Shown piece by piece: positions 7,297 to 14,700 of a DNA stretch of 16,670 nucleotides (the stretch's first letter is position 1; each line of letters begins with the position of its first letter). Position numbers and translations under genes: made by a program. This stretch comes from Deltaproteobacteria bacterium (GTDB lineage: Bacteria > Desulfobacterota > Syntrophia > Syntrophales > UBA2185). Location: contig JAPLJQ010000126.1 in NCBI GenBank assembly GCA_026388495.1, positions 1 through 16,670 of the forward strand. Direction: 5' to 3'. A model generated the notes under the pieces. That model saw only the letters and a program-made list of their open reading frames with translations. It had not been told where the DNA came from and did not search any database.

Positions 7297-7785
7297 GTGA
7301 GTTCGACTCTAAAAAGAGGTGTCTTTCTGTTAGAGAAGCTGATCACGGTGATTGCATCGGGTGCCGGCAGTGGATATGCACCCTTTGCGCCCGGGACTGC
7401 GGGCACCGCTGTGGGTATTCCTGTATACCTCGTATTGTCGCGCCTGTCCTGGACATTTTATCTGCTATCGATATTGATTCTCACGCTCTTCGCATGTTAC
7501 ATAGCCGGGGAAGCGGAGAAGATATTCAATGAGAAAGATGCACCGTGCATCGTGATTGATGAGGTTGTCGGTTTTCTCTGGACCATGTTTCTCGTATCGC
7601 CTACGGTGTTGCACATTTTTCTGGGTTTTGTTTTTTTCAGGCTTTTCGATATCGCAAAAGTCTTTCCCGCAGGCTTCGTCCAGAGCAGGCTTCCGGGCGG
7701 ATATGGAATTGTGACCGACGATGTCGTGGCCGGTATGTACAGCAATATCACCCTCCTGCTTTTGATTAAATTCTGGGGTATTTAG
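7297..7785 (+). CDS. pgpA: Phosphatidylglycerophosphatase A
   Basis: Removes the phosphate from phosphatidylglycerophosphate to give phosphatidylglycerol at the inner membrane. The 162-residue protein has the family signatures: GSGYAPFAPGTAGTAVGIPVY near the N-terminus, CIVIDEVVGF (residues about 84-93), FRLFDIAKVFPAGF and GYGIVTDDVVAGMYSN near the C-terminus. About four hydrophobic segments (roughly residues 30-48, 50-70, 90-122, 145-160) fit an integral membrane enzyme of normal length. The start is GTG with AGAAGG four bases upstream. It is the first of a compact group with cinA (15-base gap) and thpR. The Asp residues in IDE and TDD are the ones the family conserves for catalysis. Confidence 0.95.
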   Translation: MSSTLKRGVFLLEKLITVIASGAGSGYAPFAPGTAGTAVGIPVYLVLSRLSWTFYLLSILILTLFACYIAGEAEKIFNEKDAPCIVIDEVVGFLWTMFLVSPTVLHIFLGFVFFRLFDIAKVFPAGFVQSRLPGGYGIVTDDVVAGMYSNITLLLLIKFWGI

Positions 7786-7800
7786 CCTTCACGGTACGCT

Positions 7801-9057
7801 ATGAAAATCGGCATATTAACCATCGGCAATGAGTTGACCAGCGGAAGAACGCAGGATACCAATTCTTCCTTTATCGCAAGGCAGTTGAATATCCATGGGT
7901 GGCAGATTTCCGTCATGATGTCCGTTGGCGATGACGGGGAGGCCATTAAAGTCGCAATCGATCATGAGCTGTCTCTTTCAGATGCGGTGATTATAACAGG
8001 CGGTCTCGGTCCGACTGCCGATGATATTACCACTGCCGCCATTGCCGGCGCCTTCGGCCTGAAACTGTACACCGACGAGTCCGCCCTTGCACACATAAAG
8101 GATCGATTTGACCGTTTGCATCTTGAATGGACGGCAAACAATGTCAAACAGGCCGTGTTTCCCGAAGGGGCTGAAACAATCCGCAACCCCGCCGGAATGG
8201 CCTTGGGATTTTTTCTGAGAAGAAACGGTAAAGTCATCGTGGTCATGCCCGGCGTTCCCTCCGAGGCGCAAAAGATGCTTCCTGAAGGGGTCATCCCCGT
8301 TCTGAAAAGAGAATTTAATGAGGCGGTCGTGCATGTCGAAAGCAGAACCGTCAAACTGTTCGGCATCCCGGAAGCCCGGGTTGATCAGATGCTTTCTGAT
8401 ATTGATTTCAATGGTCTCGGTGTGAGTATAGGATTCTATCCGAATTTTCCTGAGATTCAAATCGCCCTGACGGCAAGATGCACCGCGGAACACGAGGCGC
8501 GTGAAAAAGTAAAGCGGGCAGAGGAACAGGTCACCGACCGACTTCGTCCATACATTTTTGCTTATGATCAGGAAACCCTTGAGGGGCTGGTTGCCGGGCT
8601 TCTGATAGAGAAAAAACTGACCCTTGCCTTAGCCGAGTCTTGCACGGGGGGACTCATTGCGGATCGTCTGACGGATATTCCCGGCAGCTCTGCTTTTTTT
8701 GAAAGGGGCGTCATTGCGTACAGCAACCGGTCGAAAACCGACATCCTTGGTGTGCCCCAGGATGTGATTGACACGTTCGGCGCCGTAAGTGAAAGGGTTG
8801 CCGGTCTGATGGCGGAAGGGGTGAGAACGCTCGGGAAAACGGACCTGGGCATGGCGACGACGGGCATTGCCGGTCCGACGGGCGGGACGGAGGGAAAACC
8901 GGTAGGGACAGTGTATGTCGCCCTTGCAGACGGGAAAAACATCCGCTGCCGGCATTATGCTTTTCGCTGGGACCGGAGAAGGATCAAAAGCATATCATCT
9001 CAGGTGGCCCTGATGATGCTCAAAAAATATCTTACAGGCGAGAGGGAAGATGGGTGA
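7801..9057 (+). CDS. cinA: CinA: two-domain damage-inducible/nicotinamide-nucleotide amidase protein
   Basis: A full two-domain CinA of 418 residues. Residues 1-170 are the molybdopterin-binding-like (COG1058) domain: ILTIGNELTSGRTQDTNSSF, ITGGLGPTADDITT and VVMPGVPSEAQKM. The C-terminal domain (about 255-415) is the PncC-type NMN deamidase: LALAESCTGGLIADRLTDIPGSSAFFERGVIAYSN with the conserved Ser-Cys-Thr-Gly-Gly, then MATTGIAGPTGGTEGKPVGTVYVAL. In the family this supports NAD recycling (NMN to NaMN) and, in the N-domain, ADP-ribose pyrophosphatase activity. There is no clear Shine-Dalgarno before the ATG, and pgpA ends 15 bases upstream, so translation may depend on coupling. Its 3' end overlaps thpR by 8 bases. 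CinA next to recA is a classical arrangement. Confidence 0.95.
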   Translation: MKIGILTIGNELTSGRTQDTNSSFIARQLNIHGWQISVMMSVGDDGEAIKVAIDHELSLSDAVIITGGLGPTADDITTAAIAGAFGLKLYTDESALAHIKDRFDRLHLEWTANNVKQAVFPEGAETIRNPAGMALGFFLRRNGKVIVVMPGVPSEAQKMLPEGVIPVLKREFNEAVVHVESRTVKLFGIPEARVDQMLSDIDFNGLGVSIGFYPNFPEIQIALTARCTAEHEAREKVKRAEEQVTDRLRPYIFAYDQETLEGLVAGLLIEKKLTLALAESCTGGLIADRLTDIPGSSAFFERGVIAYSNRSKTDILGVPQDVIDTFGAVSERVAGLMAEGVRTLGKTDLGMATTGIAGPTGGTEGKPVGTVYVALADGKNIRCRHYAFRWDRRRIKSISSQVALMMLKKYLTGEREDG

Positions 9058-9631
9058 CGAAAAATCCATAAGGTCGTTTCTGGCGATTGATGTCCCTCCG
9101 GAAGTTCTGAGTGACATCAGCGGTATTCAGGCGGGATTAAAAAAAACTTTACAGGGTGCGATCCGCTGGGTCAGACCGGGAGGGATGCACCTGACCCTGA
9201 AGTTCTTCGGAGATGTTTCTGAAAATGACATAGCGGTAATTTCCCGGATCGCGGGAGAACATGTGAACGGGATCGGGCCGTTTGCCCTCCATGTGCAAAA
9301 ACTTGGCGTTTTCCCGGACATTAACCGTCCCCGGGTTCTCTGGCTTGGAATCTACGGTGATGTGGGAGCCTTGGTCAACTTTCAGAAGGCCATGGATCAA
9401 AAACTTCATGGGGGCGGTTTTGCTGAGGAAAAAAGGCCGTTCAGTCCTCATCTTACCCTCGCCAGAATCAAAGAACCGAGGGGATTGATCGGCCTTGCGA
9501 AAATCGTTGAAAATAGAGATAATTATACAGCAGGGCATTTCAATGCCGGCGGACTCAACCTTTACAGGAGTTACCTGACACCGCGGGGGGCCGTTTACAC
9601 GAAACTGGCCTATTTCCCTTTTGAAGGTTGA
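9050..9631 (+). CDS. thpR: RNA 2',3'-cyclic phosphodiesterase (2'-5' RNA ligase family)
   Basis: A 193-residue member of the 2H phosphoesterase superfamily that opens 2',3'-cyclic phosphates at RNA ends (and in vitro can join 2'-5' ends). The two catalytic HxTx motifs are present: MHLTLKFFGD (His47) and FSPHLTLARI (His134). The N-terminus IRSFLAIDVPPEVL and the spacing are typical. The start codon lies inside the end of cinA, with GAGGGAAG just upstream as ribosome site. The final Thr-free tail FEG and the stop TGA (9629-9631) fall exactly on the left junction of the palindromic element: the T of the stop is the last base of the direct repeat and GA are the first bases of the element. Without the element the coding end would read the same. 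Confidence 0.94.
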   Translation: MGDEKSIRSFLAIDVPPEVLSDISGIQAGLKKTLQGAIRWVRPGGMHLTLKFFGDVSENDIAVISRIAGEHVNGIGPFALHVQKLGVFPDINRPRVLWLGIYGDVGALVNFQKAMDQKLHGGGFAEEKRPFSPHLTLARIKEPRGLIGLAKIVENRDNYTAGHFNAGGLNLYRSYLTPRGAVYTKLAYFPFEG

Positions 9632-9795
9632 CGAACCCGTAAAAAGTCAAATTTGGCCCGTTTTTGTCATTCCCGCGAAAGTGGTAATCCAGTTATTTAA
9701 GCATGTTATGGATTCCCGCCGGAGCCTGCCCTCGAAAGTACTTGTCGGGGGCGGAAATGACAGGGTGGGGGACTTTTTACGAGGGCGTCAAGGTT
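9624..9795. mobile_element. MITE-like palindromic element, copy 2, inserted at the thpR stop codon
   Basis: The element proper is 9630-9789 (160 bp). It begins GACGAACCCGTAAAAAGTC and ends GACTTTTTACGAGGGCGTC (inverted, 14 of 19 matching). It is flanked by AAGGTT at 9624-9629 and 9790-9795. The left arm 9666-9692 resembles the left arm of copy 1 but its hairpin has decayed (GCGAAAGTGG). The right arm 9709-9761 is longer: between TTCCCGCC and GGCGGAAAT sits a second, imperfect stem around the palindrome AAGTACTT. It lies between thpR and recA and has no coding capacity. Confidence 0.8.
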
Positions 9796-9820
9796 GAATG
9801 GCAGGATATTAAAAATGACA

Positions 9821-9847
9821 TGGATCCCGGGTCAAGCCCGGAATGAC
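9821..9847. repeat. Short hairpin repeat related to the palindromic elements
   Basis: The stretch opens TGGAT and closes GAATGAC, like the right arms of the two palindromic elements. In between, CCGGG (9827-9831) pairs with CCCGG (9837-9841) around TCAAG. It has no terminal repeats of its own. It could act as a weak terminator or be a decayed copy; it lies 24 bases before the recA -35 candidate. Confidence 0.5.
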
Positions 9848-9871
9848 AATAAAAATTTTGTTTTCGTAATA

Positions 9872-9900
9872 ATGACATAAATCATTCAATAGTTTATTAT
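9872..9900 (+). promoter_or_regulatory. Candidate recA promoter with overlapping inverted repeat
   Basis: ATGACA (9872-9877) as -35, a 17-base spacer and TATTAT (9895-9900) as -10; each differs from consensus by one base. The start codon of recA lies 20 bases beyond the -10. An inverted repeat AATGA-N6-TCATT (9871-9886) covers the -35 box, which is where a repressor such as LexA could bind, but it matches no SOS box I know (Geobacter, Bdellovibrio or E. coli type). Confidence 0.55.
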
Positions 9901-9919
9901 CTTCTTTTTGGAGGTGGTT

Positions 9920-10942
9920 ATGGGATCCGATTTAGACAGGGAAAAGGCAGTAGATTTGGCGATAACCCAGATCGAGCGGCAGTTCGGAAAAGGTTCCATC
10001 ATGAGACTGGGGGGAGGGGAGCGGATTTCTGACATCGCCGTTATTCCTACAGGATCTCTCGGCCTTGATCTCGCCTTGGGTATCGGGGGGGTTCCCCGGG
10101 GCAGAGTGGTGGAAATATACGGCCCCGAGTCGGGCGGGAAAACGACCCTGGCCCTCCATATTGTTGCCCAGGCCCAGAAACAGAACGGTCTGGCGGCGTT
10201 CATTGACGCGGAGCATGCCCTTGATGTGGGTTATGCAAAAAAAATCGGTGTGAACACGGACGATCTCCTGATTTCTCAACCGGACACGGGAGAGCAGGCC
10301 CTTGAGATTGCAGAGACGCTCGTCAGAAGCGGCGCCCTCGATGTTCTCGTCGTTGATTCCGTGGCCGCTCTGGTTCCAAAAGCGGAGCTTGAAGGGGAAA
10401 TGGGAGATGCGCAGATGGGTCTTCAGGCAAGGTTGATGTCTCAGGCCCTGCGCAAACTGACGGGCAGTATCAGCAAATCCAAAACAACGGTTATCTTTAT
10501 CAACCAGTTGAGAATGAAAATAGGGGTTTTCTTCGGCAGTCCGGAGACGACCACGGGCGGTAACGCCCTCAAGTTTTACGCATCCGCGCGTCTGGACATC
10601 AGAAAAGTCAGTTCCATCAAGCAGGGTCAGGACATCGTCGGGTTCCGGACCCGGGTCAAAGTGGTGAAGAATAAGATGGCGCCGCCCTTCCGTGAGACGG
10701 AATTTGACATTATTTTCGGAGAAGGAATTTCGAAAGAGGGCGACATTCTCGACCTTGCCGCAGAAAACGGCATTGTTGAAAAAAGCGGGGCCTGGTATTC
10801 ATACAAAGGTGACAGACTCGGTCAGGGCAGAGATAACTCAAGGATCTTCCTCAAGGAAAATCAGGACATTCTGGAAAGGATCGAAGAGGATGTCCGCATG
10901 AAGGTGGGCCTGAAACCGAAGGCCCAGGAAGATAAGCCATGA
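9920..10942 (+). CDS. recA: Recombinase RecA
   Basis: The DNA-dependent ATPase that forms filaments on single-stranded DNA, drives strand exchange and triggers LexA self-cleavage. The protein is 340 residues, normal length. It has Walker A GPESGGKTT (68-76), Walker B VLVVDS (about 142-147), DAEHALD, the loop L1 region EGEMGDAQMGLQARLMSQALRK in full, and loop L2 with GSPETTTGGNALKFYAS. I place the start at the ATG at 9920, because GGAGG (9910-9914) lies 5 bases before it; a TTG further upstream (9908) would include the ribosome site itself. The C-terminus is short and mixed in charge (KVGLKPKAQEDKP) rather than strongly acidic as in E. coli. Its stop overlaps the recX start (ATGA). Confidence 0.98.
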   Translation: MGSDLDREKAVDLAITQIERQFGKGSIMRLGGGERISDIAVIPTGSLGLDLALGIGGVPRGRVVEIYGPESGGKTTLALHIVAQAQKQNGLAAFIDAEHALDVGYAKKIGVNTDDLLISQPDTGEQALEIAETLVRSGALDVLVVDSVAALVPKAELEGEMGDAQMGLQARLMSQALRKLTGSISKSKTTVIFINQLRMKIGVFFGSPETTTGGNALKFYASARLDIRKVSSIKQGQDIVGFRTRVKVVKNKMAPPFRETEFDIIFGEGISKEGDILDLAAENGIVEKSGAWYSYKGDRLGQGRDNSRIFLKENQDILERIEEDVRMKVGLKPKAQEDKP

Positions 10943-11436
10943 CGGGGGATGATACCCTTCAGGAAAAGGCAAAACAGAAGGCCTTCAGGCTGCTGGCAGT
11001 GAGGGCGAGGAGCGAGAAGGAGCTGAAATCGAAACTTAAAGAAAAGGGTTTTGATGAGGCGATTGTAGGAAAAGTTACGGAAAGGTTGCGTGAACTGAAA
11101 TATCTGGACGACAGAGCTTTTGCCGGGCAATGGGCCAGGAATCTGGGGGTGAACAAACTTTTCGGCGACAGGAAGATTGCATTAGCCCTGCGGGAAAAAG
11201 GAATTTCGCCGCCGTTAATCGAAGAGGCAATAGCTGGTCTCCGCAATGAAATAAGTGAAACCGAAGCCATGATGACATGGGTCCGAAAAAAGGTGAAATC
11301 TCAGAGCATTGTGAAAATGGATGGCGGATATAAAAGAAGGCTGGCCGCAAGTCTTATGGGGAAGGGTTTCCCTCTGGATTTGATTTTTGATACCCTAAAT
11401 CGATCAAAGGAGGAATGTGTGAATGACGGGGAGTGA
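10939..11436 (+). CDS. recX: Regulatory protein RecX
   Basis: A 165-residue helical modulator that binds RecA filaments and restrains RecA activity. The family features are visible: AFRLLAVRARSEKELKSKLKEKGFDEAIVGKVTERL and LKYLDDRAFAGQWARNL, followed by two further three-helix repeats (about 75-110 and 120-160; GDRKIALALREKGISPPLIEEAI and KRRLAASLMGKGFPLDLI). The ATG overlaps the recA stop by 4 bases, so recX is translationally coupled to recA, with no intergenic terminator to lower its level. Its last 14 bases overlap the start of alaS. Confidence 0.95.
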   Translation: MTGDDTLQEKAKQKAFRLLAVRARSEKELKSKLKEKGFDEAIVGKVTERLRELKYLDDRAFAGQWARNLGVNKLFGDRKIALALREKGISPPLIEEAIAGLRNEISETEAMMTWVRKKVKSQSIVKMDGGYKRRLAASLMGKGFPLDLIFDTLNRSKEECVNDGE

Positions 11437-14053
11437 AATCAGGAAGAAGTTCCTGAAATATTTTGAGGCCAACGGACATACGATTGTACCGAGTTCATCG
11501 CTGATTCCGAAAGATGATCCGACGCTCCTTTTTACCAATTCAGGAATGGTGCAGTTTAAAAACTGTTTTTTGGGTTTAGAGGATCGGGGCTATACGAGGG
11601 CAACAAGCTCGCAAAAGTCCGTCCGGGCAGGGGGGAAACATAATGACCTGGAAAACGTAGGCTATACGGCGCGCCACCATACCTTTTTTGAAATGCTCGG
11701 GAATTTTTCTTTCGGGGACTATTTCAAAAAGGAATCCATCTTCTGGGGCTGGGAATTTCTTACGGAAAACATGGGGATTTCCAAAGATAAACTCTGGATC
11801 ACGATTTATAAAGACGACGATGAAGCTTTTGACATCTGGCATAAGACCATCGGGGTCCCAGCGGAGAGAATCGTCAGAATGGGGATGGAGAGCAACTTCT
11901 GGATGATGGGCGAAACCGGCCCCTGCGGTCCCTGCTCTGAGATCCTTTATGATCAGGGGCCGGGTGTGGGGTGCGGTCGTCACGAATGCAGCGTGGAATG
12001 TGATTGTGACCGTCATCTGGAAATCTGGAACCATGTATTCACCCAGTTCGATCGCGACAGGGAGGGAAACCTTAACCCCCTTCCCAAGCCCAACATCGAC
12101 ACAGGCATGGGCCTGGAAAGGCTGGCGGCTGTTGTCCAAGGGGTGAGCAGCAATTACGATACGGATTTCTTCCGCCCCATAATCCGGTTCGTGGAGAAAA
12201 TCAGCGGCAAACATTATAAGGAAAACGAAGAAAACGACGTTTCCATCCGGGTTATTGCGGACCACAGCCGGGCAGTGACGTTTCTCATCGGTGACGGCAT
12301 TCTTCCCAGCAACGAAGGGAGGGGTTATGTCCTGCGCCGGATATTGAGAAGGGCTGCCCGCCACGGCAAGCTTCTCGGCTTGAACCGCCCGTTTCTGAAT
12401 GAAACGGTGTCGGTCGTTATTGAGGAGATGAAGGATGCCTATCCGGACCTGATCGACAAGGAATCCTATATCCGGAAAGTTGTCGTTAACGAGGAGCAGC
12501 GTTTCATCGAAACCCTGGATGCCGGTTTGAAAATATTGAACGACGAGGTGGGTGGACTGAAAAAAGCAGGCATCCGTGTGGTTCCCGGAGACATCGTTTT
12601 CAAGCTCTACGATACCTTCGGATTTCCCATAGACCTCACAGCGGATATTGTGAAGAAAGACAGCTTTACCCTTGACACGGAAGGCTTTGAAAAGGCCATG
12701 AATGTCCAGCGTGAGAAGGCAAGAGAATCCTGGAAAGGGAGCGGCGAGCAGGCCGTATCGGAGAGCTACGCCAAGCTTTCAGTAAAGGGGATCAGCACAT
12801 CCTTCGCCGGCTATGAAGGCGTGACGGCGGCGACGTCCCACATTACGGCCATACTGGTGAAGGATGAACCGGTGGAATCGGGCACGGAAGGCATACAGGC
12901 GGAAGTATTTGTCGAACAAACGCCGTTCTACGGGGAAGCCGGCGGACAGGTCGGCGATACGGGGATACTGGAGGGAGACGGATTCCTCTTTGAAGTCCGG
13001 GACACCCGGAGACCTGTTGAGAATCTCATTACCCATATAGGGAAGCTTAAAAAAGGTCGGATGAACGTGGGAGACAGGGTTCACCTGAACGTGGAGGTTG
13101 ACAGACGTCGGGCCATAGAAGCGCATCATTCCGGAACCCACGTCCTCAATGCCGCCTTAAGAAGTGTTCTGGGAGATCATGTCAAGCAGTCCGGCTCCCT
13201 GGTGAATCCGGAAAGACTCCGCTTTGACTTTACCCATTTTTCAAGGATCGAAGAGGATGAACTCGACAGAATTGAAACCCTGGCCAATGACATCATCAGG
13301 GGAAATTTTCCCGTGGACTCACGGGTGCTTCCACGGGAGGAGGCCATAAAAACGGGCGCGACGGCCGTTTTTGATGAAAAGTATGGGGAAGAGGTCAGGC
13401 TCGTCAAAATGGGCAACGTCAGCAGAGAACTGTGTGGAGGAACCCATGTCGCGAGAACGGGAGACATCGGTTTTCTCAAGATTGTCCATGAATCGGCCAT
13501 TGCCGCCGGGGTGCGCAGGATTGAAGCCGTTACAGGCGGGGAAGCGTTGAAATACGTCCGGAAAACCGAGGGGGAACTGAGAAAATCAGCGGGTTTCTTA
13601 AAGACAAACCCCTTTGAGTTATCGGAGAGGCTTGAGAAGCTCCTGAAACACCAGAGGGACTTGGAAAAGGAAATCGAAGGCCTCAAGGGGAAACTTGCCG
13701 CAAAGGACTCTTCCGATCTCCTCAATGAGGTCATAGAGATAAAGGGGATTCGTGTTCTGGCAACAGTGGTGGACGCCGCGGATGTGAAGACGCTTCGTGA
13801 TTTCGGAGATAAACTCAGGGATAAAATCCCATCCGGCATCATCCTGCTGGGAAGCCGGTCGGACGATAAAGCCATGCTGCTGTGTCTGGTCACGAAAGAC
13901 CTGACCGACCGGTATCATGCCGGAAATATCATCAAGGAAATCGCGCCCATCGTGGGAGGAAGCGGCGGAGGACGGCCCGATATGGCCCAGGCCGGCGGCC
14001 AGCAACCGGAAAACCTGAAGCAGGCCATTGCGAAATTAAAGGAATTGGTTTAA
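11423..14053 (+). CDS. alaS: Alanyl-tRNA synthetase
   Basis: Charges tRNA-Ala with alanine in the cytoplasm; 876 residues, the full bacterial length. Class II motif 1 region: FEANGHTIVPSSSLIPKDDPTLLFTNSGMVQF. Motif 2: FFEMLGNFSFGDYFKKE. Motif 3: GMGLERLAAVVQG. The editing domain carries the metal-site residues HHSGTH (His569, His573) and CGGTH (Cys671, His675), so mischarged Ser and Gly clearance should be intact. A coiled-coil stretch (about 725-760) leads to the C-terminal domain, which ends with the Gly-rich GGSGGGRPDMAQAGG motif. The ribosome site AAAGGAGGA (11406-11414 region) lies inside recX. A strong terminator follows 9 bases after the stop. Linkage of alaS downstream of recA-recX is common in bacteria. 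Confidence 0.98.
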   Translation: MTGSEIRKKFLKYFEANGHTIVPSSSLIPKDDPTLLFTNSGMVQFKNCFLGLEDRGYTRATSSQKSVRAGGKHNDLENVGYTARHHTFFEMLGNFSFGDYFKKESIFWGWEFLTENMGISKDKLWITIYKDDDEAFDIWHKTIGVPAERIVRMGMESNFWMMGETGPCGPCSEILYDQGPGVGCGRHECSVECDCDRHLEIWNHVFTQFDRDREGNLNPLPKPNIDTGMGLERLAAVVQGVSSNYDTDFFRPIIRFVEKISGKHYKENEENDVSIRVIADHSRAVTFLIGDGILPSNEGRGYVLRRILRRAARHGKLLGLNRPFLNETVSVVIEEMKDAYPDLIDKESYIRKVVVNEEQRFIETLDAGLKILNDEVGGLKKAGIRVVPGDIVFKLYDTFGFPIDLTADIVKKDSFTLDTEGFEKAMNVQREKARESWKGSGEQAVSESYAKLSVKGISTSFAGYEGVTAATSHITAILVKDEPVESGTEGIQAEVFVEQTPFYGEAGGQVGDTGILEGDGFLFEVRDTRRPVENLITHIGKLKKGRMNVGDRVHLNVEVDRRRAIEAHHSGTHVLNAALRSVLGDHVKQSGSLVNPERLRFDFTHFSRIEEDELDRIETLANDIIRGNFPVDSRVLPREEAIKTGATAVFDEKYGEEVRLVKMGNVSRELCGGTHVARTGDIGFLKIVHESAIAAGVRRIEAVTGGEALKYVRKTEGELRKSAGFLKTNPFELSERLEKLLKHQRDLEKEIEGLKGKLAAKDSSDLLNEVIEIKGIRVLATVVDAADVKTLRDFGDKLRDKIPSGIILLGSRSDDKAMLLCLVTKDLTDRYHAGNIIKEIAPIVGGSGGGRPDMAQAGGQQPENLKQAIAKLKELV

Positions 14054-14062
14054 GCGTTATTT

Positions 14063-14110
14063 AAAAATTCCCCTTGCTCCCATACAAGAGAGGAGCAAGG
14101 GGAATTTTTT
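14063..14110. terminator. Bidirectional intrinsic terminator between alaS and the flavodoxin gene
   Basis: Arms AAAAATTCCCCTTGCTCC (14063-14080) and its perfect complement (14092-14109) make an 18-bp stem with an 11-base loop. The stem ends in T on the + strand and, read the other way, in T on the - strand. It sits between the convergent genes alaS (ends 14053) and the flavodoxin (ends 14137), so it can stop both. Confidence 0.93.
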
Positions 14111-14136
14111 GTTCTGTGGTTTCTGTGGTAATCTTT

Positions 14137-14631
14137 CTATCTGGAGAGTTTGGCAATCATCTCCGCTGCGAATTTTCCGGCGTCCGCCAGGTCATGTTCA
14201 TCGGGGTGGCCTGCGGCGCCCTGAGCTTCTTCCGCCCATGCCTGATGCTCAATCTTCTTCATCAATTCATCAATAACTTTTTCTTTGACCTGCCCACGAC
14301 AGCCGAAATGACCCAGCACTTTCGCTTTGGCCGCCAGACCGATGGCATGTTCGAAGGCCTGTTTAGGCAAATGGCCGCCGCGGAGAGATCCATGCGTTGA
14401 GAAGAGGGCGATCTTTTGACCATCGGGAAGACCCTTGATGAAATTCGCTGCCTTTCCGGGTACACTGTGAGCAATAACGGGAAATCCGCAGAATATGATA
14501 TCGAATCCCTTGGCGTCTTGAACGTCCTGGACGGGTTTTATTTCTTTTTCGAAGTGGATCGCTTCGTATATTGCGCGGGCAATTTTCTCCGTGTTGCCGG
14601 TTTCTGAAAAGTAGGTGACCAACGCCTTCAT
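14137..14631 (-). CDS. Flavodoxin family protein
   Basis: A 164-residue FMN-binding redox protein of the flavodoxin fold. The phosphate-binding loop is SETGNTEKIARAI at residues 9-21; the middle segment FDIIFCGFPVIAHSVPGKAANFI and IALFSTHGSLRGGHL give the other isoalloxazine-contact loops. The C-terminus (FGCRGQVKEKVIDELMKKIEH..) is longer than in a minimal flavodoxin, as in the wider flavodoxin family. I start at the ATG at 14631 because AGGAGG lies just upstream of it; the frame is open further to 14688 but those 19 residues (MQKKRNSCMRRAKFYGGGC) have no homologous look and cover the ribosome site. The electron partner is unknown. The lipoprotein gene ends 69 bases upstream on the same strand. 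Confidence 0.9.
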   Translation of the reverse strand: MKALVTYFSETGNTEKIARAIYEAIHFEKEIKPVQDVQDAKGFDIIFCGFPVIAHSVPGKAANFIKGLPDGQKIALFSTHGSLRGGHLPKQAFEHAIGLAAKAKVLGHFGCRGQVKEKVIDELMKKIEHQAWAEEAQGAAGHPDEHDLADAGKFAAEMIAKLSR

Positions 14632-14700
14632 ACATCCTCCTCCATAAAATTTTGCCCGTCTCATACAGGAGTTTCTTTTTTTTTGCAAGGAGTTATTTGA

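Noticed and set aside
6603..9847. Possible CRISPR array from repeated hairpins
   Set aside because: Only two distant composite elements plus one solo hairpin; no regular spacing, no spacers and no cas genes.
9908..9919. Upstream TTG start for recA
   Set aside because: It would place the GGAGG ribosome site inside the coding region; the ATG at 9920 has ideal spacing and gives a normal RecA N-terminus.
11576..12364. 262-codon open frame antisense to alaS
   Set aside because: A shadow of the catalytic domain of alaS, with no ribosome site or motif of its own.
14632..14688. Extended N-terminus of the flavodoxin
   Set aside because: The extra 19 residues cover the AGGAGG ribosome site and do not resemble a flavodoxin start; MKALVTYFSETGNTE does.
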